A stretch of 64,000 bases of DNA from Vogesella mureinivorans (GTDB taxonomy: Bacteria > Pseudomonadota > Gammaproteobacteria > Burkholderiales > Chromobacteriaceae), in the NCBI RefSeq assembly GCF_007644035.1, contig NZ_VMTV02000464.1:62001-126000 (forward strand), in the 5' to 3' direction. Of the stretch, positions 43,126 to 51,245 are shown piece by piece. A model generated the notes under the pieces. The model was given only the letters and a program-made list of their open reading frames with translations, was not told the origin of the DNA and searched no databases. How positions within the stretch are numbered: the first letter of the stretch is position 1; each line of letters starts with the position of its first letter. Position numbers and translations under genes: made by a program.

Positions 43126-43520
43126 TAATGCCAGTCAGTTAACGCTGACTGGCATTTTTTTGGCTGGCGGTTTGTTGCGTTACAGCGGCTTGCGAGTCCG
43201 CTATGCGGACAATGCTTAAATGCCGGTTCCGCCCGGCAGACGGGAAAGGGGGCGGATTGCCGCCCCCTTTTCTATCGCTGAGCAAATCTAAAGATTTGCA
43301 CGCAGACCCCGCAACCCGGGGCTGCTCGAAACCCCGGCCAAAATGGCACGCCCCAGGCGCCGCCGAACTCGCCCCTTGCTAACGGCTCGGGGCTCAAACA
43401 AATCGGCGTCTTAAAACCTGGGGCGCACCATTTTGACCGGCTCGCGCCAACGGGATGGGGCGCTTCACTGACACCCTCCCGCTTGATGGCCAAGCATATT
43501 CGCTTAACTGACTGGCATTA
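43126..43520 (+). mobile_element. MITE-like element, copy B (395 bp), inserted in the gmhA terminator
   Basis: Perfect 17-bp inverted repeats TAATGCCAGTCAGTTAA (43126-43142) and TTAACTGACTGGCATTA (43504-43520) bound it. GCCCCTGTGGC occurs on both sides (43115-43125, 43521-43531), an exact 11-bp target duplication. Removing one copy and the element restores CCGCC-CCTGT-GGCGG followed by seven Ts, the gmhA terminator. Its first 36 bases form a new terminator. It is homologous to 11319-11709 in the opposite orientation. Frames inside (43272-43493 and others) are not credible genes. Confidence 0.92.
43128..43161 (+). terminator. Terminator supplied by the MITE-like element end
   Basis: ATGCCAGTCAG (43128-43138), 6-nt loop, CTGACTGGCAT (43145-43155), then a run of seven Ts. 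It lies 37 bp after gmhA and replaces the interrupted native terminator. Confidence 0.85.
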
Positions 43521-43531
43521 GCCCCTGTGGC

Positions 43532-43844
43532 GGTTTTTTTGCGCCGGCAGCATGCTTTTGGCGTATTTTGTCCCCTGCTGGCGATGCGCGTGATTGGCAT
43601 GCTATTGGTTTTGGATTGGTATTTTATGTTTCGCGTGGCAAAGTGCTGGCACAAGCTGCCGCACATCGGGTTTTGCAGCCTGGCCGGTAGCAGGCTACTG
43701 CGGTTTTCCGGCGTGCCGGCCTGCTAGGTAGAAATACCTATAGCGCATGTTTGCGATTGACGGCCTTCACGCAGGGCGCTACATATCAATAAGTTTAATT
43801 TGCAAAATACCGTTGCAAAACTTATCGAAATTAGGAGCGTTGCC
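43532..43844. other. Intergenic region before the MCP gene
   Basis: It begins with the T-run left over from the gmhA terminator. The last 100 bp are AT-richer, with a repeated TTGCAAAA (43799, 43814) and TAGGAG before the MCP start. No gene is supported; a 66-codon frame at 43527 has no ribosome site. Confidence 0.6.
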
Positions 43845-45539
43845 ATGCTGCCTGCCCTGACTATCGGCCAGCGACTGACCGTGCTGGTGATTGTGTTAAT
43901 CGCCATTGCCATGACGCTGGGTGGCTATGGCATGCATACCCAGTCGGCCATTTTGCAGGATTTTTCAAGCACTTATAACGACAGGGTGGTGCCGCTGCAG
44001 CAGCTGAAAAAAGTCAGCGATGGCTACGCGGTAAGCATCGTGGACGCGGCGCACAAAGTGCACGCGGGGGCGATGGACAAGGCCACCTTCCTGAAAGAAT
44101 TGGATGCGGCGCGTGGCACCATCAGCCGCGAGTGGCACGCTTACCGTTCTACCTACCTGACCGACCAGGAGCTGGCGCTGGCCGGCCAGGCCGAGCAGGC
44201 CATGAAGCGTGCAGATGGCGCGGTGGACGAGCTGCGCCGCCTGGTAGAGGCGGGCGACGAAGCGCCGCTACTGGTATTCAATAACAAGCAGCTCTATCCG
44301 GCGCTGGACCCGGTATCCGGCAGCATCTCGGCGCTGATTGACCTGCAGCTGAAAGTCGCCGCCCAGGAATACACCGAGGCCGAAGCCAGCGCCAATTTCA
44401 GCGCCCGCCTGTCTGCCATGTTGATGGTGGCCGGCGTGCTGTTTGGCGCACTGCTGGCCTGGCAGATCATCCGTAACCTGCTGGCGCAGCTGGGCGGCGA
44501 GCCCAAGGATGTGGTGGCGCTGGCGCAGCGCATTGCCAAGGGCGACCTGAGCCAGAAGCTGCAGATTCGTGCGGGTGACAGCAGCAGTGTGGTGGCGTCC
44601 ATGGGCGCGATGCAAAGCGGGCTGATTGCACTGGTGCGCAACCTGGAAAGCATCATCGCCCGCCTGAGCGTGAACGCCAGCGAGCTGGCGGCGGCGTCGG
44701 AGCAGGTGGCAGTGAGCACCGAGGAGCAAACCCGCGCGGCAGCGGCCATGTCGGCGTCGGTGGAGCAGCTGTCGGTGAGCATCAGCTCGGTCAGCGACAA
44801 TGCGCGTGATGTGTCGGTAGACGCCAAAGCGTCCGGCACCCTGGCGCGGGATGGCGAGCGCATCATCGATCACACCCTGCGTACCATCAACACCGTGGCT
44901 GATATGGCGCGCGGCTCGCAGCAGCAGGCCGACATGCTGGGCGCCAAATCGCAGCAGATTTCCAATGTGATACAGGTGATCCGCGATGTGGCCGAGCAAA
45001 CCAACCTGCTGGCGCTGAATGCAGCTATCGAGGCGGCGCGTGCCGGCGAGCAGGGGCGTGGCTTTGCCGTGGTGGCCGACGAGGTGCGCAAGCTATCGGA
45101 ACGCACCGCGTCGTCCACGGCCGAGATCAGCCTGATCATCAACGAGATGGTCAGCAGCAGCCAGCAAGTGGTGAAAACCATTCACGATACGGTGGATGAA
45201 ATGGACGCCGGCCTGCAGCAAACCCTGCAGGCGCGCGAGGCGGTAAGCGGCATTAGCGGCAATATGGCGCGTATCAATGACTCGGTAGCGGCTATTTCGA
45301 TTGCGCTGGCCGAGCAGCAGTCGGCCAGCGGCATGGTGGCCAGTAATGTCGAGCAGGTAGCGCAGATGTCGGAAGAAACCAGCACCGCCGCCGTACAGAC
45401 CGCCAGCTCGGCCGAGCAGATGGAGCAGATGGCGCACGAGCTGAAAGCCACCATCGACTTTTTCAACCTGCCGCAGCCCGGGCAGAGCCGCGGTGGTGAC
45501 GGCATGCAGCAGGTGGGGGTGGCGGTGCCGGCGGCATAA
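43845..45539 (+). CDS. Membrane methyl-accepting chemotaxis protein
   Basis: A protein of 564 residues. One membrane helix at about 11-30 and another at about 190-210 bracket a periplasmic four-helix-type sensor of about 160 residues. A HAMP region (about 211-265: [18 protein letters not shown]) leads to the signalling hairpin with its conserved tip, [20 protein letters not shown] and [17 protein letters not shown]. The chemoeffector is unknown. The ATG at 43845 has TAGGAG 7 nt upstream. It is monocistronic, ending at a terminator. Confidence 0.93.
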   Translation: MLPALTIGQRLTVLVIVLIAIAMTLGGYGMHTQSAILQDFSSTYNDRVVPLQQLKKVSDGYAVSIVDAAHKVHAGAMDKATFLKELDAARGTISREWHAYRSTYLTDQELALAGQAEQAMKRADGAVDELRRLVEAGDEAPLLVFNNKQLYPALDPVSGSISALIDLQLKVAAQEYTEAEASANFSARLSAMLMVAGVLFGALLAWQIIRNLLAQLGGEPKDVVALAQRIAKGDLSQKLQIRAGDSSSVVASMGAMQSGLIALVRNLESIIARLSVNASELAAASEQVAVSTEEQTRAAAAMSASVEQLSVSISSVSDNARDVSVDAKASGTLARDGERIIDHTLRTINTVADMARGSQQQADMLGAKSQQISNVIQVIRDVAEQTNLLALNAAIEAARAGEQGRGFAVVADEVRKLSERTASSTAEISLIINEMVSSSQQVVKTIHDTVDEMDAGLQQTLQAREAVSGISGNMARINDSVAAISIALAEQQSASGMVASNVEQVAQMSEETSTAAVQTASSAEQMEQMAHELKATIDFFNLPQPGQSRGGDGMQQVGVAVPAA

Positions 45540-45570
45540 GTATTGCGGCCAACCTTGTTACCTCAATACC

Positions 45571-45600
45571 AAGCCCTGCCGGCAGCGTCGGCAGGGCTTT
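45571..45600 (+). terminator. Intrinsic terminator after the MCP gene
   Basis: AAGCCCTGCCG (45571-45581), 7-nt loop, CGGCAGGGCTT (45589-45599), then TT. Perfect 11-bp stem. It also faces the converging YbaK gene. An AAGGTTGGCCGCA copy lies just before it at 45545. Confidence 0.85.
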
Positions 45601-45619
45601 GGCGTGCTGGCCGCCCGTG

Positions 45620-46096
45620 TCAGGCCTCGGCGGTTTGTGCCTGGCAGGCATCCACCCATTGGCCGTCTACAATCTGTGCCAGCAGCGCCGGGCGGATGCG
45701 TACTGCGGTATGCACATCCCCCGCGGCGGGTAGCACCTCGTCAAAGTCTTGCAGCGAGACATCGATATACACCGGCAGTGGCGTAGCCAGGCCAAACGGG
45801 CAAACGCCGCCTACCGGGTGGCCGGTCAGCGCTTGCACGTCTTCGGCGGGCAGCATGCGCCCCTTGCCGAAAGCCGCCTTGAATTTCTTGTTGTCGATGC
45901 GGGCGTCGCCGCGCGCCACCAGCAGGATGGTGCGCTCGTCGGCCAGGCGAAACGCCAGTGTCTTGGCAATGCGCCCCGGTTCCACGCCGTGCGCTGCTGC
46001 GGCCAACGCTACCGTCGCGGTGCTGGTTTCCAGTTCGATAATGTCGATCGCCAAACCGCTGGCGGCAAAGAAGTCACGGACAGATTGCAGGCTCAT
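45620..46096 (-). CDS. YbaK/ProX-family aminoacyl-tRNA deacylase
   Basis: A protein of 158 residues of the YbaK/EbsC/ProX fold, which hydrolyses misacylated tRNAs (Cys-tRNA-Pro or similar). Recognisable parts are the GRIAKTLAFRL segment with the catalytic-type Lys, ILLVARGDARIDNKK and HPVGGVCPFGL, the loop of the active site. The start at 46096 (MSLQSVRDFFA) is used; a frame nine residues longer exists. It is monocistronic, convergent with the MCP gene upstream in the map and followed by a second MCP. Confidence 0.88.
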   Translation of the reverse strand: MSLQSVRDFFAASGLAIDIIELETSTATVALAAAAHGVEPGRIAKTLAFRLADERTILLVARGDARIDNKKFKAAFGKGRMLPAEDVQALTGHPVGGVCPFGLATPLPVYIDVSLQDFDEVLPAAGDVHTAVRIRPALLAQIVDGQWVDACQAQTAEA

Positions 46097-46194
46097 GCTG
46101 GGCTCTTTCGTTAAAAAAGCCATTATCGGCTAGTGGCGGCACCATGCAAACGGGCAGCTGTACGCTGCCCGTGACGGTGGTGGGGTACAGCAGC

Positions 46195-47319
46195 CTAACC
46201 GCGTGCGATATCGCCCAGCTTGTCCGAGATATCTTGCGAGGTGGCGGCCTGTTCTTCGCTGGCCTCGGCAATCTGCACCACGAAATCGCGCATCTGGTTT
46301 ACCTCCTGCACGATTTTTTCCAGTGCTGCCTCGGCACGCTGGAAGTCGCTTTCTGTTGCAGCCACCTGCTGGCGGCCCTGCTCGATGGCGGAGACGTTTT
46401 GCTGCACGTCCTGCTGGATTTCCTTGATCATGCCACCAATTTGCTGGGTGGCGGCGGTGGTGCGCTCTGCCAGCTTGCGCACCTCGTCTGCCACCACGGC
46501 AAAGCCGCGGCCCATTTCACCGGCGCGGGCCGCCTCGATGGCCGCATTCAGCGCCAGCAGGTTGGTCTGGTCGGCAATGTCCTTGATCACGTTCACGATC
46601 TGGCCAATGGCCTCGGAGCGCTGCCCCAGCGAGGTCAGGCTGTCTGCCGTGCTGCGTACCATATTGGCCACGGTTTTCATGCTCTGGCTGGTCTCGTCCA
46701 CAATGGAGACCCCTTGCCGGCTTTCGCGCAGCATCACTTCTGCCGATTCGGATGCCGACGCCGTCTGCACCGCCACGTTTTCGATGGTGGCGCTCATGGC
46801 CTGCATGTTCAGCGAAATCTCGCCCACGCGCTCTTCCAGAAACTGGCGGCGGCTGGCGGTTTCTGTGGCCAGTTTTTCCGCCATCACATTGGCGCTGACA
46901 TCGCGAAAGCTGGCCATGAAGCACAGCAGCTCGCGGCTATTGCCCTGGCGCCAGATGGGGAAAACTTTTGTCTCGAAGGTGATATTGCCTACCGGGATCA
47001 TGGCCTTGTGCACGTCTAGCTTGCCGCTGGCCAGGTCTTGCAGAATGGCGCGGATGCGGTCTGGCGAGACGTGAAACTGGTGGATGGAGTGCTGGTAGGC
47101 TTTGTCTACGTCTACCCCGGGGCGAAACTTCTGGTTCATGGCCGAGCGGTGCTGCGCCAGGGTGTCACGCGCCGTCTTGTTCATGTAGATGATGGTGTTT
47201 TCCGGCGTGGTGTCGGCCAGCATGATCAGGTTGTCTACGCAATCCAGCATCTGGCGCAGCTGGTTGATTTCTTCATCTTGGGCGGTGCTGGCTTGCTGGC
47301 GTTTGATAAAACCGAACAT
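46195..47319 (-). CDS. Soluble PAS-containing chemoreceptor
   Basis: A protein of 374 residues with no membrane helix. A PAS-like domain (about 20-135: [33 protein letters not shown]) precedes the MCP signalling region with the tip motif [20 protein letters not shown] and [15 protein letters not shown]. It is a cytoplasmic receptor, perhaps sensing redox or a metabolite through the PAS domain. GGGAG precedes the ATG. Cytoplasmic receptors of this size often cluster near chemotaxis loci, but no cheA/cheW is here. Confidence 0.92.
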   Translation of the reverse strand: MFGFIKRQQASTAQDEEINQLRQMLDCVDNLIMLADTTPENTIIYMNKTARDTLAQHRSAMNQKFRPGVDVDKAYQHSIHQFHVSPDRIRAILQDLASGKLDVHKAMIPVGNITFETKVFPIWRQGNSRELLCFMASFRDVSANVMAEKLATETASRRQFLEERVGEISLNMQAMSATIENVAVQTASASESAEVMLRESRQGVSIVDETSQSMKTVANMVRSTADSLTSLGQRSEAIGQIVNVIKDIADQTNLLALNAAIEAARAGEMGRGFAVVADEVRKLAERTTAATQQIGGMIKEIQQDVQQNVSAIEQGRQQVAATESDFQRAEAALEKIVQEVNQMRDFVVQIAEASEEQAATSQDISDKLGDIARG

Positions 47320-47538
47320 GGTTGTCTCCCTGGTGTGTCTGGTGCAGCACTTTTATTGATAGCTTCTATGTAGCACGTTGCAGGTTTCTTTGTCTGCCAT
47401 CGTGACAAACAGAGGTATTCCTATCGATTTCGTTGTGGTGCTTGAAATACAGCGTCACTTTTTAAATAAGCAATATGACTAAGGCCGTGCCATTACCCTT
47501 GCCAGCAAGACTGGTCAACGCTCGTTACCGGCTGTTAA

Positions 47539-47564
47539 TATACGAAGCATATATAAACCGTATA
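47539..47564. promoter_or_regulatory. Inverted repeat before the ParD-like/Map genes
   Basis: TATACG (47539-47544) and CGTATA (47559-47564), centres 20 bp apart, enclose AT-rich DNA that could hold the -10. The spacing of two helical turns fits a dimeric ribbon-helix-helix regulator and autoregulation by the ParD-like protein. Confidence 0.5.
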
Positions 47565-47575
47565 ACGAGGTGGCC

Positions 47576-47806
47576 ATGGGTATCGTCAAGATTTCCGAAC
47601 AGATGCACGAGACCTTGCGCCAGACCAGCGGGGCGCTTAGCCGCTCCATCAATGCCCAGGCCGAGCACTGGCTGCGGGTGGGCATGCTGGCCGAGCTCAA
47701 CCCCAAGCTGAGCTATAGCGATATTTGCCAGCTGCTGATTCGCGCCGAGGCCGGCGAGCGTCTGCCGGGTATTGCCTTGCCACCTACCACGCAGGAGCAC
47801 GCCTGA
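47576..47806 (+). CDS. ParD-like (ribbon-helix-helix) protein
   Basis: A protein of 76 residues of the ParD-like antitoxin family. It begins MGIVKISEQMHETLRQTS, the beta strand and first helix, followed by RSINAQAEHWLRVGMLAE. No ParE-like toxin follows; the next gene is a methionine aminopeptidase, whose ATG overlaps this stop (TGATG). Such pairs occur in Betaproteobacteria. It may act as an autoregulator rather than an antitoxin. ATG at 47576 has GAGG upstream. Confidence 0.82.
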   Translation: MGIVKISEQMHETLRQTSGALSRSINAQAEHWLRVGMLAELNPKLSYSDICQLLIRAEAGERLPGIALPPTTQEHA

Positions 47807-48600
47807 TGGCGAACCAACGACAAGTAGTATTACGCAACGCCGAAGAAATCGCCCTGTCGCGCCGCGCCGGTGCGCTGGCCGCCGAGCTGTTGCAGATGAT
47901 CGGCCCGCACGTTCAGCCCGGTGTGACCACCGACGAGCTGGACCGCCTGTGCCGCGAGTACATCATTAATGTGCAGCAGGCCAAGCCGGCCAACATCGGC
48001 TACCACGGCTACCCCAAAACCATCTGCGCCTCGGTAAACCACGTGATTTGCCATGGCATCCCCAACGATAAAAAACTGCAGGATGGTGACATCGTCAATA
48101 TCGACGTGGCGGTGATCAAGGATGGCTGGTACGGCGACAGTAGCCGCATGTACTACGTGGGCACGCCGTCGCCGCTGGCCAAGCGTTTGGTGGACACCAC
48201 CTACGAGGCCATGTGTGCCGGCATCCGCGCCGTGCGCCCTGGCGCGCGCCTGGGCGACGTGGGCCACGCTATCCAGCAGGTGGCGCTGCGCGAGGGCTTT
48301 AGCGTGGTGCGCGAGTACTGCGGCCACGGCATTGGCACCGTGTACCACACCGAGCCGGAAGTGCTGCACTACGGCCGCCCCGGCACCGGCCTGACGCTGG
48401 CGCCCGGCATGATCTTTACCATCGAGCCGATGATCAACGCCGGCAAAGCCGACATCCGCCAGCTGGCCGACGGCTGGACCGTGGTGACCAAAGACCGCTC
48501 GCTGTCGGCGCAGTGGGAGCATATGGTGGTGGTGACCGAAGACGGCTACGACGTGCTGACGCGCTGGCCGGAAGGCGTGGGCAGCTACGCGCCAATCTGA
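47806..48600 (+). CDS. map: Type I methionine aminopeptidase
   Basis: A protein of 264 residues. The five metal ligands are placed as expected: Asp in NIDVAVIKDGWYGDSSRMY (two), His in YCGHGIGTVYHTEP, Glu in MIFTIEPMIN and Glu in SAQWEHMVVV. The N-terminal helix NAEEIALSRRAG is typical. It removes the initiator Met from new proteins. Its coupling to a ParD-like gene rather than to rpsB suggests a second, accessory Map. A strong terminator follows. Confidence 0.94.
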   Translation: MANQRQVVLRNAEEIALSRRAGALAAELLQMIGPHVQPGVTTDELDRLCREYIINVQQAKPANIGYHGYPKTICASVNHVICHGIPNDKKLQDGDIVNIDVAVIKDGWYGDSSRMYYVGTPSPLAKRLVDTTYEAMCAGIRAVRPGARLGDVGHAIQQVALREGFSVVREYCGHGIGTVYHTEPEVLHYGRPGTGLTLAPGMIFTIEPMINAGKADIRQLADGWTVVTKDRSLSAQWEHMVVVTEDGYDVLTRWPEGVGSYAPI

Positions 48601-48620
48601 CGCTGTTTGCCGTACACGCC

Positions 48621-48654
48621 AAAGCCCCTGTCACAAGACAGGGGCTTTTGTTTT
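48621..48654 (+). terminator. Intrinsic terminator after map
   Basis: AAAGCCCCTGTC (48621-48632), ACAA loop, GACAGGGGCTTT (48637-48648), then TGTTTT. Perfect 12-bp stem, sharing its core with terminators at 8254 and 25431. Confidence 0.92.
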
Positions 48655-48683
48655 AACGCTGGGGCTAAAGCGTGCGGCGCGGC

Positions 48684-49460
48684 TCAGGCCACCGCGCCAT
48701 GGCCGTGTACGTCCAGCTGCCAGCGGCCGGTGGCCGCCTGGCGTTCGGCCCGGATCGGCCAGCGGTACACCTGGCTGAGCAGGTCGCCGTGCAGTAGCGC
48801 GTCGGGCGTGCCTTGTGCGACCAGCTGGCCGTCTGCCACCAGTAGCAGCCAGTCGGCGTAGTTGGCCGCCAGTTGCAGCTCGTGCAGCACGCACACCAGC
48901 GTACGCCCCTGTTGCGCCAGCTGCTGCAGCTGGCGCAGCAGTAGCTGCTGATGGCGGATGTCCAGATGGTTGCACGGCTCGTCCAGCAGCATCAGCGGGG
49001 TGTCCTGCGCCAGCGCCCGCGCAATGGCGGCGCGCTGGCGCTCGCCGCCGGACAGCGTGGCCAGCCGCTGCCCGGCCAGGCCTTGCAGCGCCATGCTGCC
49101 TAGTGCCTGCGCCACGGCCTGCTGGTCGGCCACGCTGCTGCGCCCCAGCCAGCCCAGCTGCGGGCGGCGGCCCAGCATCACGTAGTCGGCCACGCACAGC
49201 GGGCTGTCGGCGCCTTCGTGCTGGCCTACCCACGCCAGCGGGCGCGGCTGGCCAGCGCGCAGCGGCTGCCCCAGGCTGTGGCCGTGGCAGTGGCCATGAA
49301 AACCGGCCAGCGCGCGCAGCAGCGTGGTTTTGCCGGCGCCGTTGGGGCCGATGATGGCGCACAGGCTGCCGGCGGGGATGTGCAGCTGGCGGGCGCTAAA
49401 CAGGCAGCGGCTGCCCGCGTGCACGGCGATGTGGTCTAGCTCAAAGGCGGGGGCGGTCAT
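48684..49460 (-). CDS. hmuV: Heme ABC transporter ATP-binding protein
   Basis: A protein of 258 residues. Walker A GPNGAGKTTLLRALAG, signature LSGGERQRAAIARAL, Walker B LMLLDEPCNHLD and switch VLHELQLAA are all visible; the family is the FecE/HmuV type. It is the last gene of the heme operon and overlaps hmuU by 20 bp. AAGGAGG lies 5 nt before the ATG at 49460. Confidence 0.92.
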   Translation of the reverse strand: MTAPAFELDHIAVHAGSRCLFSARQLHIPAGSLCAIIGPNGAGKTTLLRALAGFHGHCHGHSLGQPLRAGQPRPLAWVGQHEGADSPLCVADYVMLGRRPQLGWLGRSSVADQQAVAQALGSMALQGLAGQRLATLSGGERQRAAIARALAQDTPLMLLDEPCNHLDIRHQQLLLRQLQQLAQQGRTLVCVLHELQLAANYADWLLLVADGQLVAQGTPDALLHGDLLSQVYRWPIRAERQAATGRWQLDVHGHGAVA

Positions 49461-50445
49461 GACGGCCTCCTTGCAGGCGGCGGAACAGCCATATAAAGAA
49501 CACCGGCCCGGCAAAGGCCGCCATCACACCGGCCGGCAGGTCTACCGGGTAGGCCAGCTCGCGGCCCAGGGTGTCGATCAACAGCAGGAACAGAGCCCCC
49601 ACCCAGGCCGACCACAGCATCAGCTGGCGTCGCGTACCGCCGCCCAGCAGCGCAATGGCGTTGGGCACCATCATGCCGACAAAGCCGATAATGCCGGACA
49701 GCGTCACCGCGCCGCCGGCCAGCAGCGCCGCCCCCACGGCGGTAAGGGTGCGCGTGCGGCCAACGTGCACGCCCAGCGAGCGCGCGGTGTCGTCGCCCAG
49801 CAGCAGGCAGTCCAGGTCGCGTGCTACCAGCAACAGCGTGGCCGCGCCCAGCGCCATCACTGGCAGTACGTAGCCGTGCTCGGCAAAGCGTGCCTCGGCC
49901 AGGCTGCCGGACAGCCAGCTCATGGCGCCGCGCAGCGTCAGGTCGTCGGACAGGAACAGCAGCAGGCTGACGATGGCGCCGCAGCAGGCACCCACTACCA
50001 CGCCGATGATCAGCAGCCCGGCCTGGCCGCCTTGCAGCAGGCGGTTCAGTAGCAGGATCAGCGCGGTAACGGCCAGGCCGCCGCCAAACGCCGCCAGTGG
50101 CACGCTCAGGCCGCCGATGCCCAGCGCGATCACGGCGATCACCCCCAGCGCGGCGCCGGACGAGGTGCCGATCAGCCCCGGGTCGGCCAGCGGGTTGCGA
50201 AACAGTGCCTGCAGCGCTGCGCCGCTCATGGCCAGTGCCGCGCCCACCAGCAGCGCGTTGGCGATGCGCGGCAGGCGCAGCTGCCGCACGATGGGGTCGT
50301 GCCAGTCTGGCGCCTGCCATTGCCCGGCGCCAAAGCCGGCCAGTAGCCAGATCAGCGCCAGCCCGCCCAGTGCGGCCAACCCTAAGCCTGCCCCCGGCAA
50401 GCGCGGCCAGGCGGGCAGGGCACCCAGTGTGCGGCTGCTGCTCAT
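49441..50445 (-). CDS. hmuU: Heme ABC transporter permease
   Basis: A protein of 334 residues of the FecCD type, with about ten membrane helices. The family pattern LRLPRIANALLVGAALAMSG, FRNPLADPGLIGTSSGAALG and GFVGMMVPNAIALLG is clear. It imports heme with HmuV. It overlaps hmuT by 4 bp (ATGA). Confidence 0.93.
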   Translation of the reverse strand: MSSSRTLGALPAWPRLPGAGLGLAALGGLALIWLLAGFGAGQWQAPDWHDPIVRQLRLPRIANALLVGAALAMSGAALQALFRNPLADPGLIGTSSGAALGVIAVIALGIGGLSVPLAAFGGGLAVTALILLLNRLLQGGQAGLLIIGVVVGACCGAIVSLLLFLSDDLTLRGAMSWLSGSLAEARFAEHGYVLPVMALGAATLLLVARDLDCLLLGDDTARSLGVHVGRTRTLTAVGAALLAGGAVTLSGIIGFVGMMVPNAIALLGGGTRRQLMLWSAWVGALFLLLIDTLGRELAYPVDLPAGVMAAFAGPVFFIWLFRRLQGGRHDRPRL

Positions 50446-51245
50446 GAGGCCAGCGCCCGCAGTTTTTGCACCGTGGCCGGGCTGGCTACGCCCAGGCGCA
50501 GGAAGTCCGCCGCTGGCCAGGCCTCCACGCGGCCTGCTTTTACCGCCGGGCTGGCGGCCAGCTCCGGCCGGGCTTTCAGCGCGGCCAGGCTGCCGAATAC
50601 CGGCGCGTTGTGTGCCGCTACGATCACCACATCCGGCGCGGCGCGCAGCCAGGCCTCTGGTGTCATTGGCAAAAAGCCCTGCACATCGGCCGCGGCGTTC
50701 ACTGCGCCAGCGGCGCGGATGATGGCGTCGCCCGCGGTGCCGCTACCGGCCACCAGCCGGCCGTCGTAGCTGAACAGCACACGCTTGCCCTTGCCGCTGC
50801 GTGGTTGCAGCGCCTGCAGCCAGCTGCCGGCCAGCTGCTCGGCACGCCCGGTCTGCCCCAGCGCCTGGCCTACCTGGCGGATGCCGTCGGCAAAGGCGGC
50901 CGGGTCTTCGCTGTGGCGGATGCGGCCAACCTTTAGCCCCAGCGCCTGCAGCTGGTCGTAGATGGCTGGCGGCTGCGCCTGGTCGCTGCCCAGTATCAGA
51001 TCGGGTTTGCTGGCCAGCACCGGCTGCGGCGTTAGCGCGCGCGAGCTGCCGATCTCGGGCACACGGGCCAGCTGCGGCTGGCGCGCCAGCTTGTCGCGGC
51101 CTACCAGCAGGTGCTGCGCGTTTAGCGCCAGCACGATTTCGGCTACGTCGGCGGTGAGCGCCACTACGCGGGGCTGTGCCGGTGCGGCGGCCAGCGCGGG
51201 GGCCATGGCCAGCGCCAGCAGTAGCGGCAGGTGTTTACGCCACAT
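50442..51245 (-). CDS. hmuT: Periplasmic heme-binding protein
   Basis: A protein of 267 residues with a signal peptide (MWRKHLPLLLALAMAPALAA). The mature part is of the HmuT type: RVVALTADVAEIVLALNAQ, LVGRDKLARQPQLARVPEIG, the NAAADVQGFLPMTPE segment, and VVIVAAHNAPVFG. Conserved residues for heme (a Tyr/His pair) are not obvious by eye. The ATG at 51245 overlaps the end of hmuS by 11 bp. Confidence 0.9.
   Translation of the reverse strand: MWRKHLPLLLALAMAPALAAAPAQPRVVALTADVAEIVLALNAQHLLVGRDKLARQPQLARVPEIGSSRALTPQPVLASKPDLILGSDQAQPPAIYDQLQALGLKVGRIRHSEDPAAFADGIRQVGQALGQTGRAEQLAGSWLQALQPRSGKGKRVLFSYDGRLVAGSGTAGDAIIRAAGAVNAAADVQGFLPMTPEAWLRAAPDVVIVAAHNAPVFGSLAALKARPELAASPAVKAGRVEAWPAADFLRLGVASPATVQKLRALAS

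Noticed and set aside
42439-43128. A 229-codon frame overlapping gmhA.
   Set aside because: It is an Arg/Pro-rich shadow of gmhA in another frame.
43790-43820. A possible FliA (sigma-28) promoter before the MCP gene, TAAGTTT then ACCGTT.
   Set aside because: Spacing is one base long and the -10 half matches poorly.
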